NCBI RefSeq assembly: GCF_028617075.1
Contig: NZ_JAQKGV010000009.1
Span: 1-64,000, forward strand
Source of the DNA: Rubrobacter calidifluminis
Lineage (GTDB): Bacteria; Actinomycetota; Rubrobacteria; Rubrobacterales; Rubrobacteraceae
Length of the DNA stretch: 64,000 nucleotides
Direction: 5' to 3'
Part shown: in pieces, positions 8,984 to 17,415 of the stretch
Position numbering within the stretch: the stretch's first letter is position 1
How the letters are laid out: each line of letters starts with the position of its first letter
Position numbers and translations under genes: made by a program
The notes under the pieces: model-generated
Told to the model about the DNA's origin: nothing
Databases searched by the model: none
Seen by the model: only the letters and a program-made list of their open reading frames with translations

Positions 8984-10603
8984 CTATCCTCCTCCCGAAC
9001 CACCGACACGAAGTTCCAGCCTCTCTGGCCGCGGTATCCCGGCGTCGTTCTCCCGCGACGGATTCCTCACCGCCATCATCCCCAGCGTCGCGAAGACGAG
9101 CATGAACGGGAACTCCAGATATTCCTGCATGAGGGCGGTGGTCACGTTCAGCAGCAGATATAAGACCATCAGGGCGAGAGCGAACCACCCCATGCGGTCG
9201 CCCCCCCGCCGCGCCCTGTGGACCACCAGCGCCATCGTGGAGACCCAGAAGACCAGGAAGAGCGCCAGACCGATCATCCCGGTATCCAGCAGTTCCTGCA
9301 AAAACCCGTTGTGGGCGGAGACCACCGGGAAACCTACGATCTCCTGCATCCGGTAGAGGTTCTCGGGATTCCAGAAGGCTGCGAATCCGACCCCGAGCAG
9401 AGGATGCTGCTCGATCTGGGGGACTATCGCTTCCCACAGGGGGATGCGGCCCGTCAGGGACATCGAAAGCTGTGTGTTGTCGCGGGTCAGATAGGGAACG
9501 ATGAGCCCGAGCATGCCGCTGGAATAGGATACGTATGCGCCGAGCGCAGCCGTAACCGCCAGACCGAGCTGGAAGATCCGATCATGCACGCGTGTCCTGT
9601 AGAGCAGGTAGACGATGACGAGCGCCAGCATCGCCCACAGAAAGGGCCCACGCGTCTTCAGCACGAAGACCGGCAGGAGGAGCACGAAGACGTAGAGCCA
9701 GTCCCGTGTCCTCCACTTCCTCAACCCCACCAGAGAGGTGATGAGCAACGTGACCACGGCGGTCATCACCGGGCGCGCGACCAGGGCGGTGAAATTGCCG
9801 TTTATCTCGAGCCGCTGCGCGGGATTGAGTGGATCGATCTGCCCCCAGTGGAGGGGCAGGGGGATGAGTATCACCAGCGCCGAGAGCAACCCGGCCACCG
9901 TGATGTGCCTGAAGAACATAGCACGCCCGTCCGGGCGCGCACCGTAAAAGCCTGCACCGAGGCCGAAGCTGCCGAACGTGACGAGGACGTAGGCCACCAG
10001 GTTCCTGATGGTCAGAGGCGGGTAGACGCTCCACAGGAGGCTGGCATAGCCCCACCCCAGGTACACCGCCCAGAGGACCAGGATCCACCGGAAAGCCACA
10101 TCCATACGTTTTATGGCACCCATCAGCAGGATCAGCCCGATGCCCCCGAAGGCAACTATCATGATCTGGTTCTGCAGGGAGCCTGAAGCCGTGGCCTGGG
10201 CCGCATCCTGGCCACCCACCACGCGCGGGTCGTAGAGGGAGAGCGGTGCGATCAACACGACCCACCAGAAGACCAGGAAGACCGGCACCAGCCTCCCGGC
10301 GAAGGTGCTCCGCCGGGGCGGCGAGCCGACCACAGCATCCTCCGCGATGTCCCCCCGGCGTTGGAAGTAGCCTCTCGTCGCCAGCCACAGCCCGATGCAG
10401 AAGGTGGCCGCCACCACGAGGAAGGTCGGTGCCGGCACGAAGGCAAGCCCGGCGCCCCCGGCGCACGCCAGGAGCGAGAGGGCAAGGATGGTGCCCGGAC
10501 GTGCACCGGTCCGGCCAGGGAAAAACACGGACCTCACCCTCTGCCCCAGAGCCCGAAGCGGGCGTTCACGATCTCTCTCCCCGGCGGAGGACCACCGTCC
10601 CAC
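8984..10603 (-). CDS. O-antigen ligase/polymerase family membrane protein (Wzy-like)
   Basis: A 539-residue polytopic membrane protein with about 11-12 hydrophobic segments. A large loop after position 370 holds the motif LTGRIPLWEAIVPQIEQHPLLGVGFAAFW, and HNGFLQELLDTGMIGLALF follows; both are typical of the Wzy_C/O-antigen ligase family. Such proteins polymerise or ligate polyprenyl-linked repeat units on the outer face of the membrane. The gene lies between the sulfotransferase group and the GT2 gene, with a 117-bp gap upstream. Whether it is a polymerase or a ligase cannot be decided from sequence alone; polymerase fits the Wzz/Wzx neighbours. Confidence 0.85.
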   Translation of the reverse strand: MGRWSSAGERDRERPLRALGQRVRSVFFPGRTGARPGTILALSLLACAGGAGLAFVPAPTFLVVAATFCIGLWLATRGYFQRRGDIAEDAVVGSPPRRSTFAGRLVPVFLVFWWVVLIAPLSLYDPRVVGGQDAAQATASGSLQNQIMIVAFGGIGLILLMGAIKRMDVAFRWILVLWAVYLGWGYASLLWSVYPPLTIRNLVAYVLVTFGSFGLGAGFYGARPDGRAMFFRHITVAGLLSALVILIPLPLHWGQIDPLNPAQRLEINGNFTALVARPVMTAVVTLLITSLVGLRKWRTRDWLYVFVLLLPVFVLKTRGPFLWAMLALVIVYLLYRTRVHDRIFQLGLAVTAALGAYVSYSSGMLGLIVPYLTRDNTQLSMSLTGRIPLWEAIVPQIEQHPLLGVGFAAFWNPENLYRMQEIVGFPVVSAHNGFLQELLDTGMIGLALFLVFWVSTMALVVHRARRGGDRMGWFALALMVLYLLLNVTTALMQEYLEFPFMLVFATLGMMAVRNPSRENDAGIPRPERLELRVGGSGGG

Positions 10604-10720
10604 AATCCCGTATCACCACCAGAATCCACGAGAACGAACCTCATGGGAACATGATCTTCTGGAAAGTCGTACGCGGCATCGGCTGGGTGGCACATCTTTC
10701 GGCGCACGTTTCGACCCCGG

Positions 10721-11443
10721 CTAAAGGGCCGGGACCGTCCGTCCGGAGACCAGCTCTCCGTAGACCGCCCGAGCACGCTCCACGAGCGGCTCGAGCGCAG
10801 GATCGCGGGCGAGCTCCTTTCTGAGCCCGGCCTTCAGCCCGGCCTTCGTGGCGGAGGGACGGGCGACTTTCTCCTCCACAAGCACGCTGTTGCGCTTCGC
10901 CCTGTGTGCCTCCTCTATACGGGCAAACACATCCTTCACGGTTTCCCCGGTGTGCTCGAAGACACCGAAGGAGGTATCGAATCTGTCGTTGACCCTCTCG
11001 ATGACCGAGCCGTAATCCCGGGTGACCTCTTCGAATGTTCCAAGGACGTAGGAGTCACGGAATCCGGCCACCGCCTCGTAGAACGATATGTAGTAGCTGA
11101 GCGCCATACCGGCCGAGAACCGCGGCTCACGCAGCATCAGGGAGACCACTGCGTCCATGGGGTTCCGGATTAGCACCAGGGCCGGTATACCCAACCTGGA
11201 GGCTCGGATCACCTGCGCCGGGGCGTGGAGATGGTGGGCGATGCGCACCGGAACCTCCTGTGCCTGTCGAAACGCGAACACGGCGAAGGTATTGCCGGAT
11301 CTCGGGAATCCCTCTATAACGAGCCGCGTCTGCCGGCTCACCAGCATCTCGCGGTAGCCGCTCCTCACGCCGTAGATCGCAAAGAACAGAGAGGGGTGAC
11401 GCCCCACCCGGATCCTGGTCCTCTCTCTGAGTTCGGTGATCAT
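10721..11443 (-). CDS. sulfotransferase-domain protein
   Basis: About 240 residues, starting at ATG 11443 behind GGAGGAAGGTAC, 19 nt after the upstream stop. It has the PAPS-binding features of sulfotransferases: the 5'-phosphosulfate loop EGFPRSGNTF near residue 43 and the 3'-phosphate motif LIRNPMDAVVSL near residue 90. These enzymes move sulfate from PAPS to a hydroxyl group, here presumably on a sugar. It is shorter than usual and the only one of the four with FPRSGNT, so a different acceptor is plausible. It lies last in a row of four sulfotransferase-like genes. Confidence 0.8.
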   Translation of the reverse strand: MITELRERTRIRVGRHPSLFFAIYGVRSGYREMLVSRQTRLVIEGFPRSGNTFAVFAFRQAQEVPVRIAHHLHAPAQVIRASRLGIPALVLIRNPMDAVVSLMLREPRFSAGMALSYYISFYEAVAGFRDSYVLGTFEEVTRDYGSVIERVNDRFDTSFGVFEHTGETVKDVFARIEEAHRAKRNSVLVEEKVARPSATKAGLKAGLRKELARDPALEPLVERARAVYGELVSGRTVPAL

Positions 11444-11462
11444 GTACCTTCCTCCGTGTGGC

Positions 11463-12470
11463 CTATTTGTGTACATGGATCCGCTTCCATTCAGGCAGGG
11501 CACGCAGCTTCTCCCGCAGGATTCCGGGCTCCGAGGTGTCGTAGGCGAGCCCGTAGCAGGCCCTGAAGGCATCGGAAGCGATCCTCTTTCCGGACACGCG
11601 GAGGGATGAGAGTTCAGCCATCAGCTCTTCGTAGTCGTACCCCATGATCCTCAGCCTCTCTGCCCCGATCCAATGCAGATACCTGCGGCACCACGCTTTT
11701 CGGAAGGGGGTGTTGAGGGTCTGTCTCCACCGCTCCAGCGAACTCCTGCTGACGCCGTCGTATATCCGCGTCCCGGTCGGGTCGCCCTTGCGCCCCTTCA
11801 GCTTGATACTCCCGAAAGAGTCGAGGACGGAGCCGTCGAAGGGCAGCCCCAGATAACGGAACACGCCCCTCCAGGTGTCCTCCGGGTCGGTCACCAGGTC
11901 CTCGTAGCGCACCGCATGGGCGCGATCCCCGGCCGTCGTGTAGGTCCTGATCAGGTTCTCAAGACCCTCGAACAGGTCTATCTTGTGCCGATAGAGGTTC
12001 CATCTCCCCCCGCCCCAGGTCTCGATGATGGAGGAGACCACGGAGAGGGGGTTGCGCCAGAGAAATATGTACCTCGCCCCGGGGAATGCCGAGACTATGT
12101 CACCGGCGATGAGGTGGTAACGAGGGGTCTTGTCCAGGAAGTAGCGGACGCCTTCCGGGGCGGCTCTGCCGTACAGCCTGAGCACCATCTTGCGTATCTC
12201 GGCGAGATACTCCTCCCTGCCCCCCGGCAGCACGCTGCAGAAATCCTCGATGGCGTTGACGAGGGCGGCGTGGTTGAACTCCGCGTACACGCCACCCCTC
12301 TTCAGCGTGTAGAAGTACGGCAGGAGAAGCCAGGGCTCCGAGGCGGTGGCCACATCCTCGTGCGCGGCGAGTATCCTCTGGGCCAGCGTCGACCCGGAGC
12401 GGGGCAAAGAGAAGATGAAGACCGGTGTCGGAGCCTCACCCAACGTCGACCCGGGTATCGTCGCGGACAA
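11463..12470 (-). CDS. sulfotransferase family protein
   Basis: A 335-residue cytoplasmic protein with the 5'-PSB loop FIFSLPRSGSTLAQRIL (residues about 17-33), a 3'-PB motif YIFLWRNPLSVVSSII, a YEDLVTDPEDT element and the C-terminal RSSLERWR segment. This order is standard for PAPS-dependent sulfotransferases of the Sulfotransfer_1/3 type. The start is TTG 12470, directly after the stop of the previous gene, which suggests coupled translation. Inferred role: adding sulfate to the exported polysaccharide or its lipid-linked repeat. Confidence 0.87.
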   Translation of the reverse strand: MSATIPGSTLGEAPTPVFIFSLPRSGSTLAQRILAAHEDVATASEPWLLLPYFYTLKRGGVYAEFNHAALVNAIEDFCSVLPGGREEYLAEIRKMVLRLYGRAAPEGVRYFLDKTPRYHLIAGDIVSAFPGARYIFLWRNPLSVVSSIIETWGGGRWNLYRHKIDLFEGLENLIRTYTTAGDRAHAVRYEDLVTDPEDTWRGVFRYLGLPFDGSVLDSFGSIKLKGRKGDPTGTRIYDGVSRSSLERWRQTLNTPFRKAWCRRYLHWIGAERLRIMGYDYEELMAELSSLRVSGKRIASDAFRACYGLAYDTSEPGILREKLRALPEWKRIHVHK

Positions 12471-13343
12471 CTACCATCTTCTGTCCCTCTCGTAGCCGAG
12501 ATCCACCAGCAGATCCCCCGCCACCTCCTTTACCGCCTCAACGTGCTCGGCAGAAAACTCCTCCCGCCAGCCACCTCTCCTGCCCCTCCGAAACGTCCGA
12601 CCCGCTCCAAAGAGCCCCTCGCAGATCTCCTCCACCCTCTCATCATCCAGCCTTATCCCCAGGTGCCCGGCAACCCTCACAACCGTCCGGCGCTGGGCCT
12701 CACCGCTGCCTCCGCCTTTGGGACCCACCAGATCCTCAAAACGCACCATCAGCGCCCCACCCTCCTCCTCCCACTCCATGAATCCCCTGTAGCGCTCCTC
12801 AAGAGAGCGCATCACGTGCCGGCCGAGACGACCACCACGGATGGAGAACATGAGGCGCTCATGGTCGCCGGGAAGAGACATGTACTCCCTGTAGGCGGGG
12901 TGCCGGGGGAGGCTCTTGAGGTAGTACATGTGCGAGAGGGCGGTATCGCGGGGGTCGCGCAGGATACACACCACCCTGAATCCCTGCTCGCGCAGGATCC
13001 CGGCAAAGCCCGGGCTGTAGACGCAGTGGGCGCTCACCACCGCCCCCTCCGGCACCCGCCCCAGCCTCCCTTCCAGCCAACGGCGGCTGACGTACTCGGG
13101 GAAATCTATCCCCACCGGCACCCTCTCGGAGCCGTACGCCCTGAGCAGCCGGCGCAGCAGAGGGTGTGACCCCGACAGAACGTCGCGCCTTATTCCCTTC
13201 TGGAAGTGTTCGAACCCGAGCAGGATGAGCAGGCGCAGCAGCAGGTGCGTGCCGCTCTTGGGAATGGAGTTCGCCAGAACCCGCGTCTCGAGCCCGCGCC
13301 CGGAGACAGCCCCGGCCGGTCTCGTCCGGGAGCGGATCACCAT
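12471..13343 (-). CDS. sulfotransferase-like protein, copy 2 of a recent tandem pair
   Basis: A 290-residue protein with the P-loop-like LANSIPKSGTHLLLRLL (residues about 24-40) and the 3'-phosphate motif CILRDPRDTALSHM, as in the alkyl/aryl sulfotransferase superfamily. The last 205 residues are identical, bar one Tyr/His change, to those of the next gene upstream. Residues about 44-85 differ completely and may hold acceptor specificity. Its ATG overlaps the end of the upstream copy by 7 bp. The acceptor is unknown. Confidence 0.85.
   Translation of the reverse strand: MVIRSRTRPAGAVSGRGLETRVLANSIPKSGTHLLLRLLILLGFEHFQKGIRRDVLSGSHPLLRRLLRAYGSERVPVGIDFPEYVSRRWLEGRLGRVPEGAVVSAHCVYSPGFAGILREQGFRVVCILRDPRDTALSHMYYLKSLPRHPAYREYMSLPGDHERLMFSIRGGRLGRHVMRSLEERYRGFMEWEEEGGALMVRFEDLVGPKGGGSGEAQRRTVVRVAGHLGIRLDDERVEEICEGLFGAGRTFRRGRRGGWREEFSAEHVEAVKEVAGDLLVDLGYERDRRW
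12473..13086. repeat. 614-bp near-identical block, copy A (partner 13339-13952)
   Basis: Every base matches copy B at an offset of 866 bp except A12926/G13792 and G12948/A13814. One change gives Tyr versus His in HMYYLKS/HMHYLKS; the other is silent. The block covers the 3' two-thirds of both sulfotransferase genes including the stop region. Confidence 0.95.
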
Positions 13344-14296
13344 CTTCTGTCCCTCTCGTAGCCGAGATCCACCAGCAGATCCCCCGCCACCTCCTTTACC
13401 GCCTCAACGTGCTCGGCAGAAAACTCCTCCCGCCAGCCACCTCTCCTGCCCCTCCGAAACGTCCGACCCGCTCCAAAGAGCCCCTCGCAGATCTCCTCCA
13501 CCCTCTCATCATCCAGCCTTATCCCCAGGTGCCCGGCAACCCTCACAACCGTCCGGCGCTGGGCCTCACCGCTGCCTCCGCCTTTGGGACCCACCAGATC
13601 CTCAAAACGCACCATCAGCGCCCCACCCTCCTCCTCCCACTCCATGAATCCCCTGTAGCGCTCCTCAAGAGAGCGCATCACGTGCCGGCCGAGACGACCA
13701 CCACGGATGGAGAACATGAGGCGCTCATGGTCGCCGGGAAGAGACATGTACTCCCTGTAGGCGGGGTGCCGGGGGAGGCTCTTGAGGTAGTGCATGTGCG
13801 AGAGGGCGGTATCACGGGGGTCGCGCAGGATACACACCACCCTGAATCCCTGCTCGCGCAGGATCCCGGCAAAGCCCGGGCTGTAGACGCAGTGGGCGCT
13901 CACCACCGCCCCCTCCGGCACCCGCCCCAGCCTCCCTTCCAGCCAACGGCGGCCGATCTCGCGCGGAAACTCGACCCCGACAGTCACCTTCTCGGGGCCG
14001 CGTGTCCTCAGGACGCGTCGCATCTGGGGGAACCTCCCGGACTCCACCAGGTGTGGCCCGATGCCGAGGAACCGTCCCGGCTCCCGCGCTCCGGTCAACC
14101 TCCTGAGCAGCTTATCCACACGCCCACTTCCGCGCTCGCCGACCGGCCTGGGTCTCAATCCCCCGAAGTCGACCAGATCGAAATCCAACAGGGTGAGCAG
14201 GCGCAGCAGCAGGTGCGTGCCACTCTTGGGAATGGAGTTCGCCAGGATCCGGGGGCCTCTTACCGGGCTCTCTATTCCTACAACCTCAGTCTCCAT
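13337..14296 (-). CDS. sulfotransferase-like protein, copy 1 of a recent tandem pair
   Basis: A 319-residue protein starting at ATG 14296 behind GAGAGGAAAAG. It has LANSIPKSGTHLLLRLLTLL at residues about 18-37 and CILRDPRDTALSHM near residue 150. The middle part (residues about 42-110) is unlike its twin and is about 25 residues longer. The remainder is practically identical. Two nearly equal catalytic halves with different inserts suggest that the pair sulfates two different positions or sugars. It overlaps the flippase gene by 11 bp, so it belongs to the same transcript. Confidence 0.85.
   Translation of the reverse strand: METEVVGIESPVRGPRILANSIPKSGTHLLLRLLTLLDFDLVDFGGLRPRPVGERGSGRVDKLLRRLTGAREPGRFLGIGPHLVESGRFPQMRRVLRTRGPEKVTVGVEFPREIGRRWLEGRLGRVPEGAVVSAHCVYSPGFAGILREQGFRVVCILRDPRDTALSHMHYLKSLPRHPAYREYMSLPGDHERLMFSIRGGRLGRHVMRSLEERYRGFMEWEEEGGALMVRFEDLVGPKGGGSGEAQRRTVVRVAGHLGIRLDDERVEEICEGLFGAGRTFRRGRRGGWREEFSAEHVEAVKEVAGDLLVDLGYERDRRW
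13339..13952. repeat. 614-bp near-identical block, copy B (partner 12473-13086)
   Basis: Direct repeat with 612 of 614 positions equal. Identity stops abruptly at cggcgg (13086/13952), and a shorter similar stretch reappears around the P-loop coding region. Confidence 0.95.
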
Positions 14297-15719
14297 CTTT
14301 TCCTCTCAGATCGGGTTTGGACAACAACCTCAGGACCGGCGCGGGAGAGAGGGTCATCTGGGTGCTGATGCCGGTCTTCCTCTTGGCCGCCACGACCATG
14401 GCCAGGTTCTGGATTATCAGGACGGCAGTCCCCACCCCAGCCACCCCCAGAGCACCGTAGCTCCGCGCCGCCCACAGACACCCGACGACGAAGAGGATCC
14501 CGGTCGAGACGGAGATCCACATCATGGTCCTCTGGTGTCCGGTCATCTGCAGGGTGAGCCCGCAGGATCCGGACCACACGGCGGACACCTTGCCCAGGCT
14601 CATGATTGCCAGCACCGCCGCCCCGCTGGCGAAGTAATGCCCGTAGACGAGCCCCAGTATCGGGCCTCCGGCCACAGCGAAGAGCAACAGAGCGAGCGCG
14701 GATGGTATGCCGGCGAGCGTGGCGACGGGGCGTATGGTCCGCTCCAGCCGGTCCTTCTCACCCCGGGCGTAGAGCTCGGCGATGATGGGCGGGAGCACGG
14801 CGTTGACTATCATGAGCGGCATCGTGACGAGGGCCACGAAGCGCGAGGCGGCACCGTAGACAGCCACCTCCTGCGGCGGCTGGAAGGCGGCGAGGATCCA
14901 GACGTCGGTCTGCAGGAAGACGAAGACGCTCAGGTTGCTCACCAGCAGCGGCGCGGAAACGCCGAGAACCTCGCGCAGGGGCACCGCCCGCACTGCAGGC
15001 GCCTCCCGGCCCCCGAGACGCCTGATCCTCCCGTACAGCGACCAACCCGACGCGAGCGTGGTGACCGAGGCGGTGCCCAACATCACCAGCATGACGCTGG
15101 CAAGGCTCGAATGCCCCCAGTACGTCCACATCGGCACCAGGCAGACCAGGATCAAAACCCTCATGAGCAGCCCGGCGCTGCTGCCTCCTGTCGATGCACC
15201 CCCGAAGATCGTGGTGAGCCTCACGTCATGGAAGCCCCGGAAAATCTCGGCGACGAGATCCTGCACGGTCGACACCCCGATCCAGGCGGCAACGAGGCCG
15301 GTGACCGACAGGATCACGGCCGAGTTCCTGAACAGGCTTCCAGCAAGCAGCCCACCGAACACCAGATACAGGATGCTCGCCACCGCGGCACCGGCCACCC
15401 CCAGTGCCACCATCGTCAGGGTCACGCGTCGCGTGCGGCCTAGCTCCCCCACCCCGAGCCCCTCGGCGACGAAGCGCCAGGCCGCCCGATTGAGCCCCAT
15501 CTCTCCGACCACCGTCCCGAAGGTGACGATGCTCAGGATGATGAAGTACGCGCCCAGCTCGGCCGGCGTGAGCAGCCGGGCCAGAAGGGCGTTGGAGACG
15601 ATGCCGAGTACGGCGGCCGCAGCCTTGCCCCCCATGGCCCAGGCGCTCCCCGAGAGCAGCCGGCGCCTCAGCGAGGGGATGGCGGGAAGCGGGCGGTCTG
15701 CCTGGTCGCTGCGAATCAA
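14286..15719 (-). CDS. polysaccharide flippase (Wzx/MOP superfamily)
   Basis: A 477-residue protein with about 12 to 14 hydrophobic segments. The N-terminal LLSGSAWAMGGKAAAAVLGIVSNALLARLLTP-type start, with the RLLTPAELGAY motif, is typical of the PST/Wzx family of oligosaccharide flippases. These move undecaprenyl-linked repeat units across the cytoplasmic membrane. The start is TTG 15719, 4 nt after the kinase stop. Its place between the kinase and the sulfotransferases supports a Wzy-dependent pathway. Confidence 0.9.
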   Translation of the reverse strand: MIRSDQADRPLPAIPSLRRRLLSGSAWAMGGKAAAAVLGIVSNALLARLLTPAELGAYFIILSIVTFGTVVGEMGLNRAAWRFVAEGLGVGELGRTRRVTLTMVALGVAGAAVASILYLVFGGLLAGSLFRNSAVILSVTGLVAAWIGVSTVQDLVAEIFRGFHDVRLTTIFGGASTGGSSAGLLMRVLILVCLVPMWTYWGHSSLASVMLVMLGTASVTTLASGWSLYGRIRRLGGREAPAVRAVPLREVLGVSAPLLVSNLSVFVFLQTDVWILAAFQPPQEVAVYGAASRFVALVTMPLMIVNAVLPPIIAELYARGEKDRLERTIRPVATLAGIPSALALLLFAVAGGPILGLVYGHYFASGAAVLAIMSLGKVSAVWSGSCGLTLQMTGHQRTMMWISVSTGILFVVGCLWAARSYGALGVAGVGTAVLIIQNLAMVVAAKRKTGISTQMTLSPAPVLRLLSKPDLRGKDGD

Positions 15720-15723
15720 GGCC

Positions 15724-16467
15724 CTACTTCGCGCCGTAACCCGGGATGTAGCCGAAGCGGTCGGAGCTCCTGGAGAGTCGTGCCTTGTTCACGACGGTGC
15801 CGATCACGTTGGCCCCGACGTTGTCGAGAACCCCCAGGGCCTGCCTCAGGGCCCTCCGGCGGGTCTCCTGTGTGTCCATCACGAGCAGCACCCCGTCCCC
15901 GTGCTTCGCGAGGACAGCGGTCTCCGAGACAGCCCGGACCGGCGGGGTATCCAGCAGAACGTAGTCGTACTCCTGGCGGGCACGGATCAGAAACTCGGTC
16001 ATGCTGCGGGAGCCGAGTATCTCGGCCGGGTTGGGCGGTATGTGGCCCGCGGTCACCAGGTGCAGCCCGGGCACGGGCTCGCAGCGTACCTCCCGCAATT
16101 CGAACCGTCCGACGAGCACGTCCACCAGGCCGGGTGAGATCTGAACACAGAAGAGCTGGTGCTGGACGGGCCGGCGCAGATCACAGTCGAGGAGCAGGAC
16201 CCGCTTGTCGGCCTGCGCCAGCGAGACGGCCAGGTTGGCACAGGTCACGCTCTTGCCCTCGCGCGGTGCCGCGCTGGTCACAACCACCACCCTGGGAGGG
16301 GAGTCGACGTGGGCGTAGAAGAGGTTGGTACGCAACATCCTGTACGCTTCGGAGGCCGCCCCGTATGGGTCGTGGATGACGACCAGGCTCTCCGAGACCG
16401 CCTTCGCCTTCTCTCGGTCCCCACCGACCACGGAGAAAGACTCAGGCTTATTGGGAGACAGGCTCAC
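15724..16467 (-). CDS. BY-type tyrosine autokinase (CpsD/CapB family)
   Basis: About 247 residues. It has the three nucleotide-binding motifs of bacterial tyrosine kinases: Walker A SAAPREGKSVT, Walker A' LLLDCDLRRP and Walker B YVLLDTPP. The C-terminus ends RFGYIPGYGAK, a short tyrosine cluster that would be the autophosphorylation site, though poorer in Tyr than many homologues. GTG 16467 is chosen because AAAGGAACGTGAA precedes it and the upstream gene stops 2 nt before. As in Gram-positive capsule loci, it is separate from, but adjacent to, its membrane activator (the next gene upstream). It controls chain length or export. Confidence 0.92.
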   Translation of the reverse strand: MSLSPNKPESFSVVGGDREKAKAVSESLVVIHDPYGAASEAYRMLRTNLFYAHVDSPPRVVVVTSAAPREGKSVTCANLAVSLAQADKRVLLLDCDLRRPVQHQLFCVQISPGLVDVLVGRFELREVRCEPVPGLHLVTAGHIPPNPAEILGSRSMTEFLIRARQEYDYVLLDTPPVRAVSETAVLAKHGDGVLLVMDTQETRRRALRQALGVLDNVGANVIGTVVNKARLSRSSDRFGYIPGYGAK

Positions 16468-16468
16468 T

Positions 16469-17200
16469 TCACGTTCCTTTCTTGTTGCCGGATACAGCAA
16501 ACTGCGGGATCACTCCGAAGCTGGGCACACCGGAGGCACGCTCGATGTCGTCGACGGAGCGCCAGCTGTCGTCCGCATGCTCCAGCAGGAACACCAGCCC
16601 GAGGCCGAACATGACACCGAGACCAAGCGCCAGGGCGCCGTTGCGCAGCGGCCTGGGACTGGACGGGGCGACAGGGGTGGTCGCCCGCTCCCACACCGAC
16701 GCGACGATGAGGCTGCCCCCGGCCGTCGAGTCGGTTATACGCTTCGCCGAGACGTCGGCGAAGGCGTTCACGATGTCGCGCGCCCGCTCCGGGTTGGTGC
16801 CCCTGTAGTCCAGCTGGATGAACTGGGTGCTCTGTACCTGCTCGGCCTTCAGGTTGTCCAGGAGCTGCTGAGGGCTCATCCTGAGGTGCAGGTTCTTTAT
16901 TACCTGCTCGGCTATCGGCTTGCTGTCCACCGCCACGGTCATCGTCTGGGTGAGCTGCTGGAGACCCTGCACATCGCTGGGGGACAGGACGCTTCCCTTG
17001 GGATCCTTGATCTGCTTCTGCCCGACCAGCAGCTGCGCGGAGGCGTCGTAGACCGGCTTCTGGAGGTAGCCGATACCCGCCGCAGCCCCGGTGAACAGCG
17101 CCGCCACCAAGACGATCACCCACAGCCTCTTCCAGATCACCCGGAATATGTCTCTTATAGAGGAATAGTACTCGTTCTCTGTCGGTGCTCTCTCATACAT
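16469..17200 (-). CDS. chain-length determinant/kinase activator (Wzz/CapA family)
   Basis: About 243 residues starting at ATG 17200 behind AAGGGGATCAGAG. Two membrane helices (residues about 26-48 and 195-215) enclose an extracytoplasmic domain. The Pro-rich stretch TTPVAPSSPRPLR before the second helix is the signature of polysaccharide co-polymerases. The short cytoplasmic tail ends near the kinase gene, its expected partner. It sets polymer length with the Wzy protein and activates the kinase. It is the first gene of the visible minus-strand polysaccharide operon. Confidence 0.9.
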   Translation of the reverse strand: MYERAPTENEYYSSIRDIFRVIWKRLWVIVLVAALFTGAAAGIGYLQKPVYDASAQLLVGQKQIKDPKGSVLSPSDVQGLQQLTQTMTVAVDSKPIAEQVIKNLHLRMSPQQLLDNLKAEQVQSTQFIQLDYRGTNPERARDIVNAFADVSAKRITDSTAGGSLIVASVWERATTPVAPSSPRPLRNGALALGLGVMFGLGLVFLLEHADDSWRSVDDIERASGVPSFGVIPQFAVSGNKKGT

Positions 17201-17357
17201 CTCTGATCCCCTTGTCAGGCTCGCTGCCATACACCCTGAAGGATTCGCGGTCGCCTGCGTTGCCGTTCATCACTGTGCAGATGATGGCCCCGAAAAACCC
17301 CGCGAGCATCGGCCAACCGGCACATTTTGCCCGCAGGGCCGTGAGCTCTCCGCAGAG

Positions 17358-17394
17358 AGAAAGATCCCCCGGAGGATTCAACCCCGGGGGATCT
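17358..17394 (-). terminator. rho-independent terminator after the PA14/propeller gene
   Basis: An 11-bp perfect stem AGATCCCCCGG/CCGGGGGATCT (17362-17372 with 17384-17394) encloses an 11-nt loop. Read on the minus strand it is followed by TTTCTCTCT. It lies about 20 bp past the stop of the gene at 17416 and separates it from the polysaccharide operon. Confidence 0.7.
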
Positions 17395-17415
17395 TCTGAG
17401 ATCCGCTGTCTACGC

